DNA from: Candidatus Binatota bacterium
Lineage (GTDB): Bacteria; Desulfobacterota; Binatia; UBA1149
NCBI GenBank assembly: GCA_012960245.1
Contig: DUBO01000023.1
Coordinates: 52,174 to 116,173, forward strand
Length of the DNA: 64,000 nt
Direction of reading: 5' to 3'
This document shows, in pieces, positions 1 through 11,061 of this stretch (the stretch's first letter is position 1; the number at the start of each line of letters is the position of its first letter). The notes beneath the pieces were generated by a model, which was given only the letters and a program-made list of their open reading frames with translations, ran no database searches and was not told the origin of the DNA. Both the position numbers and the translations under genes were made by a program.

Positions 1-2142
<2,142 letters not shown>

Positions 2143-2167
2143 CCAGCCGAAAGCGAGGAGCACGAGC

Positions 2168-3034
2168 ATGGCAAAAAAACCGGCAGCCGTTGAAGGCACG
2201 ACAAAGATCGTGGGCATTTTTGGTGACCCGGTTGACCACAGCCTGAGCCCGCGCATGCACAACGCGGCTTTCGCAGAGCTGGAGCTGGACTACGTGTACG
2301 TTCCCCTGCGCGCCAATCGCCGCAATCTCAAGGAAGCCGTGCGCTCCATGCGCGCGCTGGGAATCGTGGGCGCCAACGTAACCGTGCCCTTCAAGCAGGA
2401 CGCGCTCAAGCTCGCGCAACGCCTCACGCCCACGGCCAAGGCCATAGGCGCGGTGAACACGCTGTACTTCGACGACAAGCGATTGGTGGGCGACAACACC
2501 GACGGCGTGGGCTTTGTCGACGCGCTGGCGGCACACGGCCTGCGGGCGCGCAAAAAGCGAGTGCTCATCATAGGCGCGGGGGGCTCTGCTCGCGCGGTGC
2601 TGCACGGGCTGCTCGAGGCCGGGGCGGCCGACGTGGTGGTGGCCAACCGCACCCTCTCGCGTGCGGCACGGCTGGCGCACGACCTGTCGCGGCGTGACTC
2701 CCAGGTGAGAGCGGCCAGGCTCGACCTGCTCGACGACTTTGATTTTCTCGAAACGCGGCAGCTGGTCGTCAACTGCACCCCGGTGGGGCTCAAGGGCGAG
2801 AACTTCCTCGACTACGACGTGGATTCGACCCCCAAAGACTGCCTGCACTTTGACCTCGCCTACGCGGAGAAGCCTACGCCTTTTCTCGCCATGGCCGCCG
2901 GCCGCAAACGCCCCACCGTGGACGGACGCTACATGCTGTTGTTCCAGGGCGCGGCGGCGTTCAAGCGCTTCACCGGGCGACGAGCGCCCCTGGCAGTGAT
3001 GGCCAAGGCGCTGGGCATCAAGCTACCCGGCTGA
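2168..3034 (+). CDS. aroE: Shikimate dehydrogenase
   Basis: It reduces 3-dehydroshikimate to shikimate with NADPH in the aromatic amino acid pathway. The start is the ATG at 2168, preceded by GAGGAG seven bases upstream. An in-frame ATG at 2096 would overlap ppdK and lacks such a site. The 288-residue protein shows the substrate motif SLSPRMHN near residue 26, NVTVPFK with the catalytic Lys, NTDGVGF, the nucleotide loop GAGGSARA, NRT, NCTPVGL, and a C-terminal GRYMLLFQGA helix. Length and motif order are normal for the family. It follows ppdK closely and faces the minus-strand gene ending at 3065. Confidence 0.96.
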   Translation: MAKKPAAVEGTTKIVGIFGDPVDHSLSPRMHNAAFAELELDYVYVPLRANRRNLKEAVRSMRALGIVGANVTVPFKQDALKLAQRLTPTAKAIGAVNTLYFDDKRLVGDNTDGVGFVDALAAHGLRARKKRVLIIGAGGSARAVLHGLLEAGAADVVVANRTLSRAARLAHDLSRRDSQVRAARLDLLDDFDFLETRQLVVNCTPVGLKGENFLDYDVDSTPKDCLHFDLAYAEKPTPFLAMAAGRKRPTVDGRYMLLFQGAAAFKRFTGRRAPLAVMAKALGIKLPG

Positions 3035-3064
3035 GCGGGCGGAGCCGTCCTGGAGACGGTGCTG

Positions 3065-4909
3065 TCAGGGGCTGACCATCCAGCTGGGGTAGGCCCCGCT
3101 CGCTGCGAGCGAGCCGCTGAAAGTCAGTACTTCCTGGGTCGGGTAGTAGTCGTTGTCGAGCATGAACACGTGCAGGTCAAAGAGCGTGCCCGACATCGTG
3201 CCGACTCCCTGTATTCCTACCGAGCTCACCTGGGCGGGCGTGGTACCCTCGGGTACTTCGATGCCTACCTGGCTGTAGCCCTCGCCGCTGAGCAGGCCCA
3301 ACGCGCCTCCGCCCGACAGCTGGCCGTGGTCGGACAGGTAGACGGTGCCGTCCACCACCGCGCGGCCGCGTATGGACTGCGTGCCCACGTCGGTGTCCAC
3401 GTTGTACTCCACCCACAGGTAGTTGCGCAGGTTGCTGGGCTTAGCGGCCGTGGCGTTGGGATTGAGCTCGGTCTTGAACTCGCGGGTAAACTCCTTGGCC
3501 GCGACCACCCACGAGACCGGCTCAAGCAAAAGAATCCGCTCACGCGATCCGGTGGCCTCGCGCTCGAAAGGCACCAGGCCGAAGACGAAATCCGAATCAC
3601 CGTCGTCGGCTATGAGCCCGTTGGCCGTACGCGTACGCACCACAGGGTGGGTGCCGCCTCGCATGGTACCTGTAAAAGCCGCCATGCTGCCGCTTTCGTC
3701 AAAGCGGTGCCAGGCGGCCACGATGTTGCCGGTGGTGTCGTCAACGTCGACGCGCACTATGGTCTCTATGTCGTGCGGACGGCCCCACTGCGAGATCAGC
3801 ACTTCGGGAAACAGACCGGTGCCACCGTCCTCGTTGCTCCAGGCCATGACGTAGAAATAAGACGTTACCCCTCCAGACGACGAAGCGTCCCAGGTCATGA
3901 CCACCGGCACGTCGCTGAGCCCGTTGCCCGGGTGCACCGAGTAGGGGTTGAGGTTGGTGTCTATTCCGAGCAGCACGGGCGCAACACGCAAGGCGTCGTA
4001 ACCCGGATCGCCCAGTGACAGGACGTTTATGGCCAGCGATTCGAGCAGCGCCGGTGCCTTTTTTACAGTTCCAAGTTTCTTGCGATAACGCAGGCCCAGC
4101 GTGTGCACGCCAGCCGACAAGGCGCCGAGTTGAACGCGATAGGCCGTCGAGTCGCCGCCGCCGTATAGTACAGCAGTGCCCTGGCTCGCGCCGTCCAGGT
4201 CGTACTCAACGACGATGGCCGTGTCTTCGACGGCACCCCAGTCGGTGCCAGGCGCGGCCATGGTGATCGCGGCCGTGGCCTGGCCCTCCACCGCGGTCTC
4301 AAAACGAACCTGCTGGTACCCACCCTTGGAAAGAGCCAACGCGTCGACGTCGAACACCCAGTTGCTTATGTCGGCGCACATGGCCACGCCGCCACAACCT
4401 CCCGCGGGCTTGTCGGCTTTCTTGGCACAGCCCAAAAGATCCTTGGGGTACTTGTCGGCCTTGGACTTGCGACGCCGCTTGAGGGCCTTGTCGGTAATCT
4501 TGGCCGCTGCCTTGCCTCGCGCCAGGTTACAGGCGTCGGCAGCCGAGATAGCGCAACTACCCGCGCCATCCCAGGAGTCAATAATGGCCGAAACGTAACC
4601 GCCACTGATCTGCGCATCGATAAACGTTTCGCAGGCCGCGTCGAGTCCGTATTCGGATGCAGAAGGCAGCGGGCAGATTTCCGGACAGGACGGGATTCCT
4701 TTCTTCGAGCACCTCAGAATCGCCTTCCAGTGAGCCTTTACGTATTTTTCGACAGCCTTGGGCTGGGTAGTAAGGGCGTCATCACATTCGGCTGCCCGCG
4801 CTGCCGAAGGAGAATACCCTGCCAGGGCCAGGCAGCCGAGCACCAGGAACAGAAAAGCGGTCGCCTTAGGTTTTATGTTGGATGAACTCAGTGCCTGGCT
4901 ATCTGCCAT
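3065..4909 (-). CDS. Large secreted protein with Cys/Lys-rich N-terminal helical region
   Basis: The start is the ATG at 4909, preceded by GGAGG nine bases upstream; a longer frame to 5029 lacks such a site. The 614-residue product has a signal peptide (hydrophobic core FLFLVLGCLALAG, cleavage likely after AARA). About 150 residues rich in Cys and Lys follow, including CNLARGKAAAK, which matches the first half of the C-x5-K-x3-K helix found in the giant proteins at 58921 and 61256. The rest is beta-rich, without a family I recognise, and contains acidic DxD stretches such as DVDDTTGN and DDGDSD. No anchor is visible at the C-terminus. It is probably an exported structural or binding protein; function unknown. 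Confidence 0.8.
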   Translation of the reverse strand: MADSQALSSSNIKPKATAFLFLVLGCLALAGYSPSAARAAECDDALTTQPKAVEKYVKAHWKAILRCSKKGIPSCPEICPLPSASEYGLDAACETFIDAQISGGYVSAIIDSWDGAGSCAISAADACNLARGKAAAKITDKALKRRRKSKADKYPKDLLGCAKKADKPAGGCGGVAMCADISNWVFDVDALALSKGGYQQVRFETAVEGQATAAITMAAPGTDWGAVEDTAIVVEYDLDGASQGTAVLYGGGDSTAYRVQLGALSAGVHTLGLRYRKKLGTVKKAPALLESLAINVLSLGDPGYDALRVAPVLLGIDTNLNPYSVHPGNGLSDVPVVMTWDASSSGGVTSYFYVMAWSNEDGGTGLFPEVLISQWGRPHDIETIVRVDVDDTTGNIVAAWHRFDESGSMAAFTGTMRGGTHPVVRTRTANGLIADDGDSDFVFGLVPFEREATGSRERILLLEPVSWVVAAKEFTREFKTELNPNATAAKPSNLRNYLWVEYNVDTDVGTQSIRGRAVVDGTVYLSDHGQLSGGGALGLLSGEGYSQVGIEVPEGTTPAQVSSVGIQGVGTMSGTLFDLHVFMLDNDYYPTQEVLTFSGSLAASGAYPSWMVSP

Positions 4910-5230
4910 CTCGCGTCGCCTCCGAAGTGTCGGTCGTAGTTCTGCAGCGCCGCTCCGCACCCCCGTGAGCACGCGGCCGCAACCTGGAGCAATCATAAGC
5001 CCACAACAGGGCGCATGGCCAGCCCGCAAGCTCAGCGAACGATTATTTTTCTGCTTTCACCCCCCGACCGGGGGGGCGTTGACTCTTACATAAGACGACA
5101 TCTTCCAGTTGAACGACACCAACTGGTCTGCCCCTCGGCTGTAACGGCGCCGGCGGCTGTAACTGCGGCTCGGACAACGAGAGCCGTTGTATTACAGCGA
5201 AGGTCTTGAGAGCCATGGCCACGATCAACT
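4910..5230. other. Divergent intergenic region with a palindrome, a C/G hairpin and a direct repeat
   Basis: This 321-base gap separates the minus-strand secreted protein from gspE. It holds no convincing gene. It contains a C6/G7 inverted repeat at about 5060-5077, a perfect 7-bp inverted repeat CCAGTTG/CAACTGG with an 8-base loop at 5105-5126, and a 10-bp direct repeat CGGCTGTAAC at 5136-5145 and 5154-5163. The palindrome could be an operator serving either direction. I could not identify a good -35/-10 pair with normal spacing. Confidence 0.55.
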
Positions 5231-6436
5231 ATGGTCGCGGGCATGGCTGAAACTTCTGCAGACACGACCAAAGGGGTGGCGCCGGGAGAGGCGACCGCCC
5301 CTGCCGTGAGGCTGCTCGACCACTACCTCGCGCAGGCGGCCGACAACGGGGCCTCCGACCTGCACTTTGAGCCCTCGGGCGGGCGCATGCAGGTGCGCGT
5401 GCGTATTGACGGCAGCCTGCGCGCGCTGCCGCCCCCGCCCCGCGGGTTGGAAAGCGCCCTGCTCACCCGCGCGCGCCTGCTCTCGCGCGTAAACCTGGCC
5501 GAGCGACGCCTGCCCTGCGACGGCCGCTTTCGCTGGCAGGGCAAGTCCTCGGTGACACTGGACCTGAGGGCTTCGTTCCTTCCCGTTGACGGCGGCGAAA
5601 AGCTCGTCCTGCGCCTGATGCCAGGCGACGGCCACCCGCGCCCCATCGAAGACCTGGGCATGGACGAGGCCGACCTCGCGCTGCTCGAAACCACTCTCGC
5701 CCGCCCCTCTGGCATGCTGGTCTGCGCGGGCCCCACCGGCGCCGGCAAGACCAGCACGCTGTACGCTGCCCTGGCGCGCCTCGCCACCCCGCGCAGGGCG
5801 ACCGTCACCGTGGAGGACCCCGTAGAGATGCGCCTTGACGGGGTTACCCAGGTGCAGGTCGACGACGACGCCGGGCGCAGTTTTGCCGTCGTGCTGCGCA
5901 GCCTGCTCAGGCAGGACCCCGACGTGGTGATGATCGGCGAAATGCGCGACGGCGAGAGCGCCGCCATAGCCTGCCGCGCCGCACTCACCGGCCACCTGGT
6001 ACTCACTACCCTGCACACCGCCGACACCCACGAGGCCGTGGTGCGACTTCGCGACATGGGCGTAGCGTCTTACCTGGTGTCGGCCACCGTGTCGCTGGTG
6101 GTCGCGCAACGACTGCTGCGAAAACTCTGCAGCCACTGCCGCCGCCAATCCAAGCCGGCAGCCCACGAATCGCAACTGTACCGTGCCTGCGGACTGGCAG
6201 TCCCCCGGGTCCTGGCACGGGCAGTGGGCTGTCGGTGTTGCCGGGGCGAGGGCTACTCGGGGCGCAGCGCGGTGTTTGAAGTCATGAACCGCGACGGTGG
6301 GGTCGACCGGCCACCACGGCGCACGCTGATGACGGCAGCACTGGCGGCGGCCGCTGACTTGGGCACCACCTTCGACGAGGCCGTGGCCGCTTGCCCGGCA
6401 CCACACGAATCGCTTGCAGGGAGGCCAACCGCATGA
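5231..6436 (+). CDS. gspE: Type II secretion / type IV pilus assembly ATPase (GspE/PilB family, short form)
   Basis: This is the cytoplasmic hexameric ATPase that powers pseudopilus or pilus assembly. The 401-residue protein begins almost directly in the N2 domain (SDLHFEPSGG) and lacks the usual N-terminal docking domain of full-length GspE. Walker A GPTGAGKT lies near residue 167. Downstream come the Asp box (VEDPVE), Walker B region DPDVVMIGEMRD and His box LTTLHT. The zinc-type pair CSHC and CRCC with GYSGR is present. The ATG at 5231 or 5243 could start it; neither has a strong Shine-Dalgarno. It overlaps gspF by four bases (ATGA). Whether it serves a T2SS or a pilus cannot be decided from its sequence alone. 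Confidence 0.92.
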   Translation: MVAGMAETSADTTKGVAPGEATAPAVRLLDHYLAQAADNGASDLHFEPSGGRMQVRVRIDGSLRALPPPPRGLESALLTRARLLSRVNLAERRLPCDGRFRWQGKSSVTLDLRASFLPVDGGEKLVLRLMPGDGHPRPIEDLGMDEADLALLETTLARPSGMLVCAGPTGAGKTSTLYAALARLATPRRATVTVEDPVEMRLDGVTQVQVDDDAGRSFAVVLRSLLRQDPDVVMIGEMRDGESAAIACRAALTGHLVLTTLHTADTHEAVVRLRDMGVASYLVSATVSLVVAQRLLRKLCSHCRRQSKPAAHESQLYRACGLAVPRVLARAVGCRCCRGEGYSGRSAVFEVMNRDGGVDRPPRRTLMTAALAAAADLGTTFDEAVAACPAPHESLAGRPTA

Positions 6437-7533
6437 GCGCCATCGCCGGGCGCCGTAAGCCCGGGCGCCGTAAGCCCGGACACCGTAAACCCGGACGCAA
6501 CGACCTGCTGGTTGCCGCCACGCGCCTGGGCGAGCTGCTCGATGCGGGGCTTTCAACACCCGCGGCCCTGTCGGCGGCCGCACAGCCACGCGACCGAGCC
6601 GCGTGCATGGTGGGCGCCGCCGCGGCGGGCGTGGCACGCGGACAGTCGCTGTCGCGCGCGCTGATAACAGCCGGCGCGCCGCTCGACCGCGTGGACCTTG
6701 CGCTGCTCGAAGCCGGCGAAGCCGGCGGCGACATTGCCCGCGCGCTGGCACTCCTGGCCGACCGGCTCGAACAACGCGCCGCAATCCGCAAGCAGATCAC
6801 CGGGGCGCTGTCCTATCCCGCCATGCTCATGCTGGTAACCGTGGTCGTGTTGCACGGCATGTCCTTGTTCGTGCTGCCCTCGCTGGCCTCGATGTACGAG
6901 AGCATGGGCATAGACATGCCCACGAGCAGTCGCATACTGATGGCCGCGGGGCGGGCCTCGGCCAGCCACGGCCCCGGGGTACTGGCCTGCCTGCTGCTGC
7001 TGGTCTCGCTCCTGATGACCGCACGCTCGCGCTCACCACGGCTGCGTTTGTTCTGCGACGAAACCCTGCTGCGGACGCCCTTGCTGGGCGGCATGTTCAC
7101 CTCGTTTCAGCACGCCGCGGTCTACTCGGTGGTGAGCGCACTGCTGGAGGCCGGTTGCAGCGTTACCGACGCACTGCAGATGTCGGCTCGCTGCACGGGC
7201 AACACGGCCGTGGCCCGCGCGCTCGAACTCTCCTGCCGTCGCATACGCCGGGGCGTGATGCCCGGCACGGCGCTGGGCGCGGGTGCCCTCGATCCATCCG
7301 GCGAATCTGCCGGCATACTGCGCGTGGCCGAAGCCACGGGCGATTACCCTGGCGCGTTCGCGAGACTGGCTCGCCTCGCCGCTTGCCGGCGCGACCGCGC
7401 CGTTGAGCGCTTCGGCAAGCTGGCCGAACCGGCCGCCGTAACCCTGATGGCCGTCGCCGTGGCCGGCGGAGTGCTCGCGCTCTACCAACCGGTGCTCGGC
7501 TCGGCCTCACTACTGCAAGGAGGAACACAATGA
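6433..7533 (+). CDS. gspF: Inner-membrane platform protein of type II secretion / type IV pilus (GspF/PilC)
   Basis: This polytopic platform protein couples the GspE ATPase to pilin polymerisation. The start is the ATG at 6433, inside an ATGA overlap with the gspE stop. The 366-residue product has the GspF repeat signature: EAGEAGGDIARAL in the first half and a related VAEATGDYPGAFARLA in the second, with membrane segments near MLMLVTVVVLHGM and at the C-terminus. The cytoplasmic N-terminus begins with three tandem RKPG-type units encoded by a 15-bp repeat, not usual for the family. It ends in an ATGA overlap with the pilin gene, which has a strong AAGGAGGA site. Confidence 0.92.
   Translation: MSAIAGRRKPGRRKPGHRKPGRNDLLVAATRLGELLDAGLSTPAALSAAAQPRDRAACMVGAAAAGVARGQSLSRALITAGAPLDRVDLALLEAGEAGGDIARALALLADRLEQRAAIRKQITGALSYPAMLMLVTVVVLHGMSLFVLPSLASMYESMGIDMPTSSRILMAAGRASASHGPGVLACLLLLVSLLMTARSRSPRLRLFCDETLLRTPLLGGMFTSFQHAAVYSVVSALLEAGCSVTDALQMSARCTGNTAVARALELSCRRIRRGVMPGTALGAGALDPSGESAGILRVAEATGDYPGAFARLARLAACRRDRAVERFGKLAEPAAVTLMAVAVAGGVLALYQPVLGSASLLQGGTQ
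6451..6495 (+). repeat. Three tandem 15-bp units in the gspF 5' end
   Basis: The unit CGCCGTAAGCCCGGG is repeated three times with one to three changes, encoding a basic Arg/Lys-Pro-Gly tract at residues 7-21 of GspF. It is an in-frame microsatellite that adds positive charge to the cytoplasmic tail. Confidence 0.85.
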
Positions 7534-7964
7534 AACGCCCACTAAGAAACCCAACGGTCACCCGCTTGACCACCGGCAGCCATTCATCGGCTGGCGACGC
7601 AGAGAAAGGATTCACCCTTTTCGAGCTGCTCATAGCGGTGGCGATAATCGGCATACTAGCGGCGGTATCGATACCCCGCTTTACCGACTACCGCGCCGCC
7701 GCCTTTGACAGCCGTGCCCAGCAGGACCTTCGCAACGTGGCCTCGGCCCAGGAGCTGCACCACGCGACCAGCGACACCTACGCCGCGGCCACCGCCGACC
7801 TGGCGGGCTTCTCGTCGTCGCCCGGAGTGGTGATGGCCATAGCGGCGGCCGATGCCGCGGCCTTCGTGGCAAGCTCCAGTCACCCCGGTGGCAAGAACGT
7901 GTACAGCTGGGACAGCGCTGCCCAACCCGCCATGTCTTCGGCCCCGCAGGCGCCGGCTCCCTGA
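7530..7964 (+). CDS. gspG: Type IV pilin-like / GspG-like prepilin
   Basis: This is the likely major pseudopilin or pilin moved by GspE/F. The 144-residue precursor has a long basic leader of about 27 residues ending in EKG, then the class III signal FTLFELLIAVAIIGILAA with Glu at +5, so the prepilin peptidase should cut after that Gly. The mature part is about 117 residues with an Ala-rich C-terminus. It lacks the obvious calcium-site and GxPYxY features of classical GspG, so a PilA-like pilin is an alternative. It starts in an ATGA overlap with gspF, behind a strong Shine-Dalgarno. The 171 bases after it hold no gene before pilD. Confidence 0.88.
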   Translation: MKRPLRNPTVTRLTTGSHSSAGDAEKGFTLFELLIAVAIIGILAAVSIPRFTDYRAAAFDSRAQQDLRNVASAQELHHATSDTYAAATADLAGFSSSPGVVMAIAAADAAAFVASSSHPGGKNVYSWDSAAQPAMSSAPQAPAP

Positions 7965-8135
7965 CGGCGAGTCTCCCTGGCGACCGCGACGCCGGGGGGT
8001 CTGCTCAGAAGGCAGGCGAATAAGGCCGGCGGCGGCTTGCGACTGCCGTCGGCCGCTATAACAATTCGTTTCGCCGTCCCGGACGCTCAGGATAGCCGTG
8101 ATCGAGCGACGCGAAATCGCCCAGAGTAAAAATTG

Positions 8136-8948
8136 ATGCTGGAGTTATTTGCCTTCCTGCTCGGCCTGGCAACGGGCAGTTTTCTCAACGTGTGTATCGT
8201 CAGGATCCCCAGGGAACTGTCGGTGGTGCACCCGCGCTCGCACTGCCCCGCCTGCGAACGGGAACTGTCCTGGTACGAAAACCTGCCGCTGTTGAGCTAC
8301 CTCGCGCTCCTCGGGCGCTGTCGCTCGTGCAAGCAGCCCATCGGCCTGCGCTACCCGGCGGTCGAGCTGATCACCGCGCTGTTGTTCCTGGCCCTGTCGA
8401 TGCAGGGATTCTCAACGGCCGCTTTTTTTGTCTACGCGACGCTGGCATCGGCACTGGTGGTCATAACCTTTATCGATATCGACCACTACATCATCCCCGA
8501 TGTCATCACGCTCCCAACCATCATTGTGTCGCCAGCCCTGGCGTTGTTCGTGCACCACGTCAGCTTCACAGATTCACTGCTGGGCATACTAGTGGGCGGC
8601 GGCCTGCTGTGGTCTGTGGCCTGGGCCTACGAAAAACTGCGCGGCCAGGAAGGCATGGGCCTGGGTGACGTCAAGCTGCTGGCCATGACCGGCGGACTGC
8701 TGGGATGGAAGGCGGCACTGTTCACGCTGGCGGCAGGCTCGGTGGTGGGCTCGGTTGTGGGCATCGGGGTGATGATCGCCCAGCGCAGGGGGATGGGCAC
8801 GGCCCTGCCATTTGGGCCGTTTCTCGCCGCCGGTGCACTGGCCTGGGTTTTCTGGGGCCCGCAGTTCCTCGACTGGTACCTGTCGTCGGCCGGGGGTTGG
8901 TCTGCGGGGACGTGGTCGGCCGTTGTGTTGCCGATGATCGGGGCCTGA
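8136..8948 (+). CDS. pilD: Prepilin peptidase / N-methyltransferase
   Basis: This inner-membrane aspartyl protease removes prepilin leaders and N-methylates the new N-terminus, so it should process the pilin at 7530 and the pseudopilins at 17331-19021. The 270-residue protein has the cytoplasmic zinc pairs CPAC and CRSC near residues 40-70 and about eight hydrophobic segments. It has the two catalytic Asp motifs: FIDIDHYIIPD and GLGDVKLL (GxGD family). I chose the ATG at 8136; a TTG directly before it is also in frame. The upstream Shine-Dalgarno is weak. Confidence 0.95.
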   Translation: MLELFAFLLGLATGSFLNVCIVRIPRELSVVHPRSHCPACERELSWYENLPLLSYLALLGRCRSCKQPIGLRYPAVELITALLFLALSMQGFSTAAFFVYATLASALVVITFIDIDHYIIPDVITLPTIIVSPALALFVHHVSFTDSLLGILVGGGLLWSVAWAYEKLRGQEGMGLGDVKLLAMTGGLLGWKAALFTLAAGSVVGSVVGIGVMIAQRRGMGTALPFGPFLAAGALAWVFWGPQFLDWYLSSAGGWSAGTWSAVVLPMIGA

Positions 8949-8956
8949 ATGCCGCG

Positions 8957-9622
8957 GTGACTTCCGCTTCAAAGTCCCTGCCTGCGCGACCCACGAGGTC
9001 GCAGCTGGCCGAGCTCGCCCGACGCGACCCGGTCATGGCGCGGGCGCTCAAACACTACGGGCCGTTCCCAGGTTTTCCGCAGCCCGAGAACCGCCGCGTA
9101 CCCCACTTCGAATCGTTGGCACGCAGTATAGTTTTCCAACAGCTCGCAGGAGCAGCGGCCCGAGCCATATGGCAACGCGTGATCGCGCTCACTCCAGGAG
9201 CGCGGCTGGCCCCACCAGCGCGCTTGCTGTCCCTGCCCGAAGACCAGCTGCGCGGCGCAGGCCTGTCTCGCAACAAGGTCGCGGCCCTGTGCGATCTCGC
9301 GCGCAGGGCCAACGACGGCAGCCTGGGTTTGCGCCGAGCGGCGTTGCTGGGGGACGACGAAATCATCGAGCGCCTGGTCACCGTTCGCGGCATAGGACCG
9401 TGGACAGCGCAGATGTTTCTCATGTTCAAGCTGGGCCGGCTCAATGTCATGCCCAGCACCGATCTCGGCGTGCAGGAAGGCGCGCGCGCGCTCTACCGAC
9501 TCGACCAGCGGCCCACGCCCGGCGAGCTGACCGAGCGGGCGCGTTCCTGGGCGCCACTGCGCAGCGTGGCCGCGTGGACGCTATGGCGCGTGAAAGATGG
9601 CGACGACGAAGGCGGGTGGTAG
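8957..9622 (+). CDS. DNA-3-methyladenine glycosylase II-like (AlkA family, HhH-GPD)
   Basis: It excises alkylated purines from DNA. The open frame extends upstream into pilD, but a GTG at 8957, nine bases after the pilD stop, gives a sensible 221-residue protein. It shows the helix-hairpin-helix GIGPWTAQMFLMF near residue 150 and the catalytic Asp in PSTDLGVQ about 20 residues later. The N-terminal transcription-factor-like domain of E. coli AlkA is absent, as in many short bacterial homologues. It is on the same strand as pilD but functionally unrelated, so it probably just shares transcription. Confidence 0.88.
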   Translation: MTSASKSLPARPTRSQLAELARRDPVMARALKHYGPFPGFPQPENRRVPHFESLARSIVFQQLAGAAARAIWQRVIALTPGARLAPPARLLSLPEDQLRGAGLSRNKVAALCDLARRANDGSLGLRRAALLGDDEIIERLVTVRGIGPWTAQMFLMFKLGRLNVMPSTDLGVQEGARALYRLDQRPTPGELTERARSWAPLRSVAAWTLWRVKDGDDEGGW

Positions 9623-9669
9623 GCGAGCAGCCGATCCAGCACGGCTACCCGCCCGAGGGCTCAAGACGC

Positions 9670-10080
9670 TCAGCCCATGCTCAGCTGCAACGCCATCCAC
9701 ACCACGCACACGACCTGGGTGCCGTACATGGCGAAGCGTACCGACACCGCCGCCTCGCTGGCCGAGGCTATGTGCACCAGCGACTGGCCTACGCGGGCAA
9801 ACACGTACACGCGCGCGAGGTTGTCGAACAAGTCCGAGCCATAGCCTATGGCCGCGGCCACCAGCACGACCGCCGCGAAGATGGGCAGGTTCTCTAGGCA
9901 GTTGGCGTGGGCGCGGTTGAGCCGCCAGTACATGTCGCCGCCGTGTTGTTGTCCGCTGGGAAAGTCACCCGAGGTGGCCTTGCCGGTCGCGACCTGGCTG
10001 ATCCTGACCGTGGCGATACAGAGCACCAGGAACACCGTCCAGTATACAAAACCCATCAAGCAGTGCAGTGAAGCAGTCAT
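9670..10080 (-). CDS. MAPEG family membrane protein
   Basis: MAPEG proteins are small four-helix membrane enzymes or homologues in the glutathione/eicosanoid metabolism family. The 136-residue product has four hydrophobic segments and the family core RAHANCLENLPIF after the first loop. The start at 10080 is preceded by AAAAAAGGAGAATCAAT, a strong ribosome site almost identical to the one before the gene at 61256. It faces the AlkA-like gene and is divergent from the hydratase at 10260; the 179 bases between hold short GTCAGCGCG-type repeats but no gene. The exact substrate is unknown. Confidence 0.85.
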   Translation of the reverse strand: MTASLHCLMGFVYWTVFLVLCIATVRISQVATGKATSGDFPSGQQHGGDMYWRLNRAHANCLENLPIFAAVVLVAAAIGYGSDLFDNLARVYVFARVGQSLVHIASASEAAVSVRFAMYGTQVVCVVWMALQLSMG

Positions 10081-10259
10081 ATTGATTCTCCTTTTTTGTC
10101 AGCGCGTTCCGTCAGCGCGCTATGTCGTTGCGTTTTGTCGGCGCGTGTCGTCGAAGCACAACCCGGCGACCCCTCGATAATAGCCTGCCGAAGGCCGAGG
10201 GGCCACAAATCAGCGCGCCCACCTTGTCACGCCCCGTGCCCACGGCTAACAAACAAGCC

Positions 10260-11045
10260 ATGGATAACAAAGACTACGAGTTCATAGACTGCCAGGTCGA
10301 CGGCAGCGTTTTAACCATGACCATCAACCGGCCCGAGCGCATGAACGCCCTGCACCCGGCCGCCAACCGCGAGATGGCCGAGGTGATCGACGGCTTCGCT
10401 GCCGATCCCGAGCTGTGGGTGGCCATCGTGACCGGGTCGGGCGAGCGCGCCTTCTCAGCCGGCAACGACCTCAAGCACACCGCCGAGAACAAGGGCGACA
10501 TGGCCATGCCGCCGTCGGGTTTCGGCGGGCTCACTCATCGCTTCGATCTCACCAAGCCGGTGATAGCCGCGGTCAACGGTGTGGCGCTGGGCGGAGGCTT
10601 CGAGATCGCCCTGGCCTGCGACATCATACTGTGCTCGGACACCGCCGTGTTCGGCTTGCCCGAGCCCAAGGTGGGACTGGCCGCGCTGGCCGGCGGCATC
10701 CATAGGCTTCCGCGACAGATCGGCATGAAAAACGCCATGGGCATGATGCTCACCGGCCGCCACGTGGACGCTGCCACTGCCGAGCGCTACGGCCTGGTGC
10801 AGGAGATCTGCGCACCCGACCAGCTCATGGTGCGGGCGCGGGCCTGGGCCGGCGAGATCGCCGCTTGTGCACCCTTGTCTATACGCGCGAGCAAGGCAGC
10901 CGCCATGGGGGGACTGGGACGACCGCTGCCCGAAGCCGTACAGATGCGCTTTGACGAGCTCAAGGAATTGTTCGAGTCCGAAGACTTCATCGAGGGACCC
11001 CGTGCGTTTGCCGAAAAGCGCGCGCCCGAGTGGAAGGGACGCTGA
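10260..11045 (+). CDS. Enoyl-CoA hydratase/isomerase family protein
   Basis: This crotonase-fold enzyme probably hydrates or isomerises acyl-CoA substrates in beta-oxidation. The 261-residue protein starts at the ATG at 10260, giving the usual N-terminus shortly before ITRPER-type sequence (here INRPERMNAL). It has the oxyanion-hole motifs FSAGNDLK and GVALGGGFEIALACD and the Pro-Glu-Pro segment LPEPKVG. The frame is open further upstream to 10122, but that extension looks non-homologous. There is no clear Shine-Dalgarno. It converges on the acyl-CoA dehydrogenase pair, a plausible partner in the same fatty-acid route. Confidence 0.9.
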   Translation: MDNKDYEFIDCQVDGSVLTMTINRPERMNALHPAANREMAEVIDGFAADPELWVAIVTGSGERAFSAGNDLKHTAENKGDMAMPPSGFGGLTHRFDLTKPVIAAVNGVALGGGFEIALACDIILCSDTAVFGLPEPKVGLAALAGGIHRLPRQIGMKNAMGMMLTGRHVDAATAERYGLVQEICAPDQLMVRARAWAGEIAACAPLSIRASKAAAMGGLGRPLPEAVQMRFDELKELFESEDFIEGPRAFAEKRAPEWKGR

Positions 11046-11061
11046 GCTGCAGGGACAACTC

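Noticed and set aside
5225..6784. A 519-residue open frame antisense to gspE/gspF
   Set aside because: It mirrors two genes with strong family motifs. High GC makes long antisense frames common, and its product has a His/Arg/Gln-rich composition with no domain.
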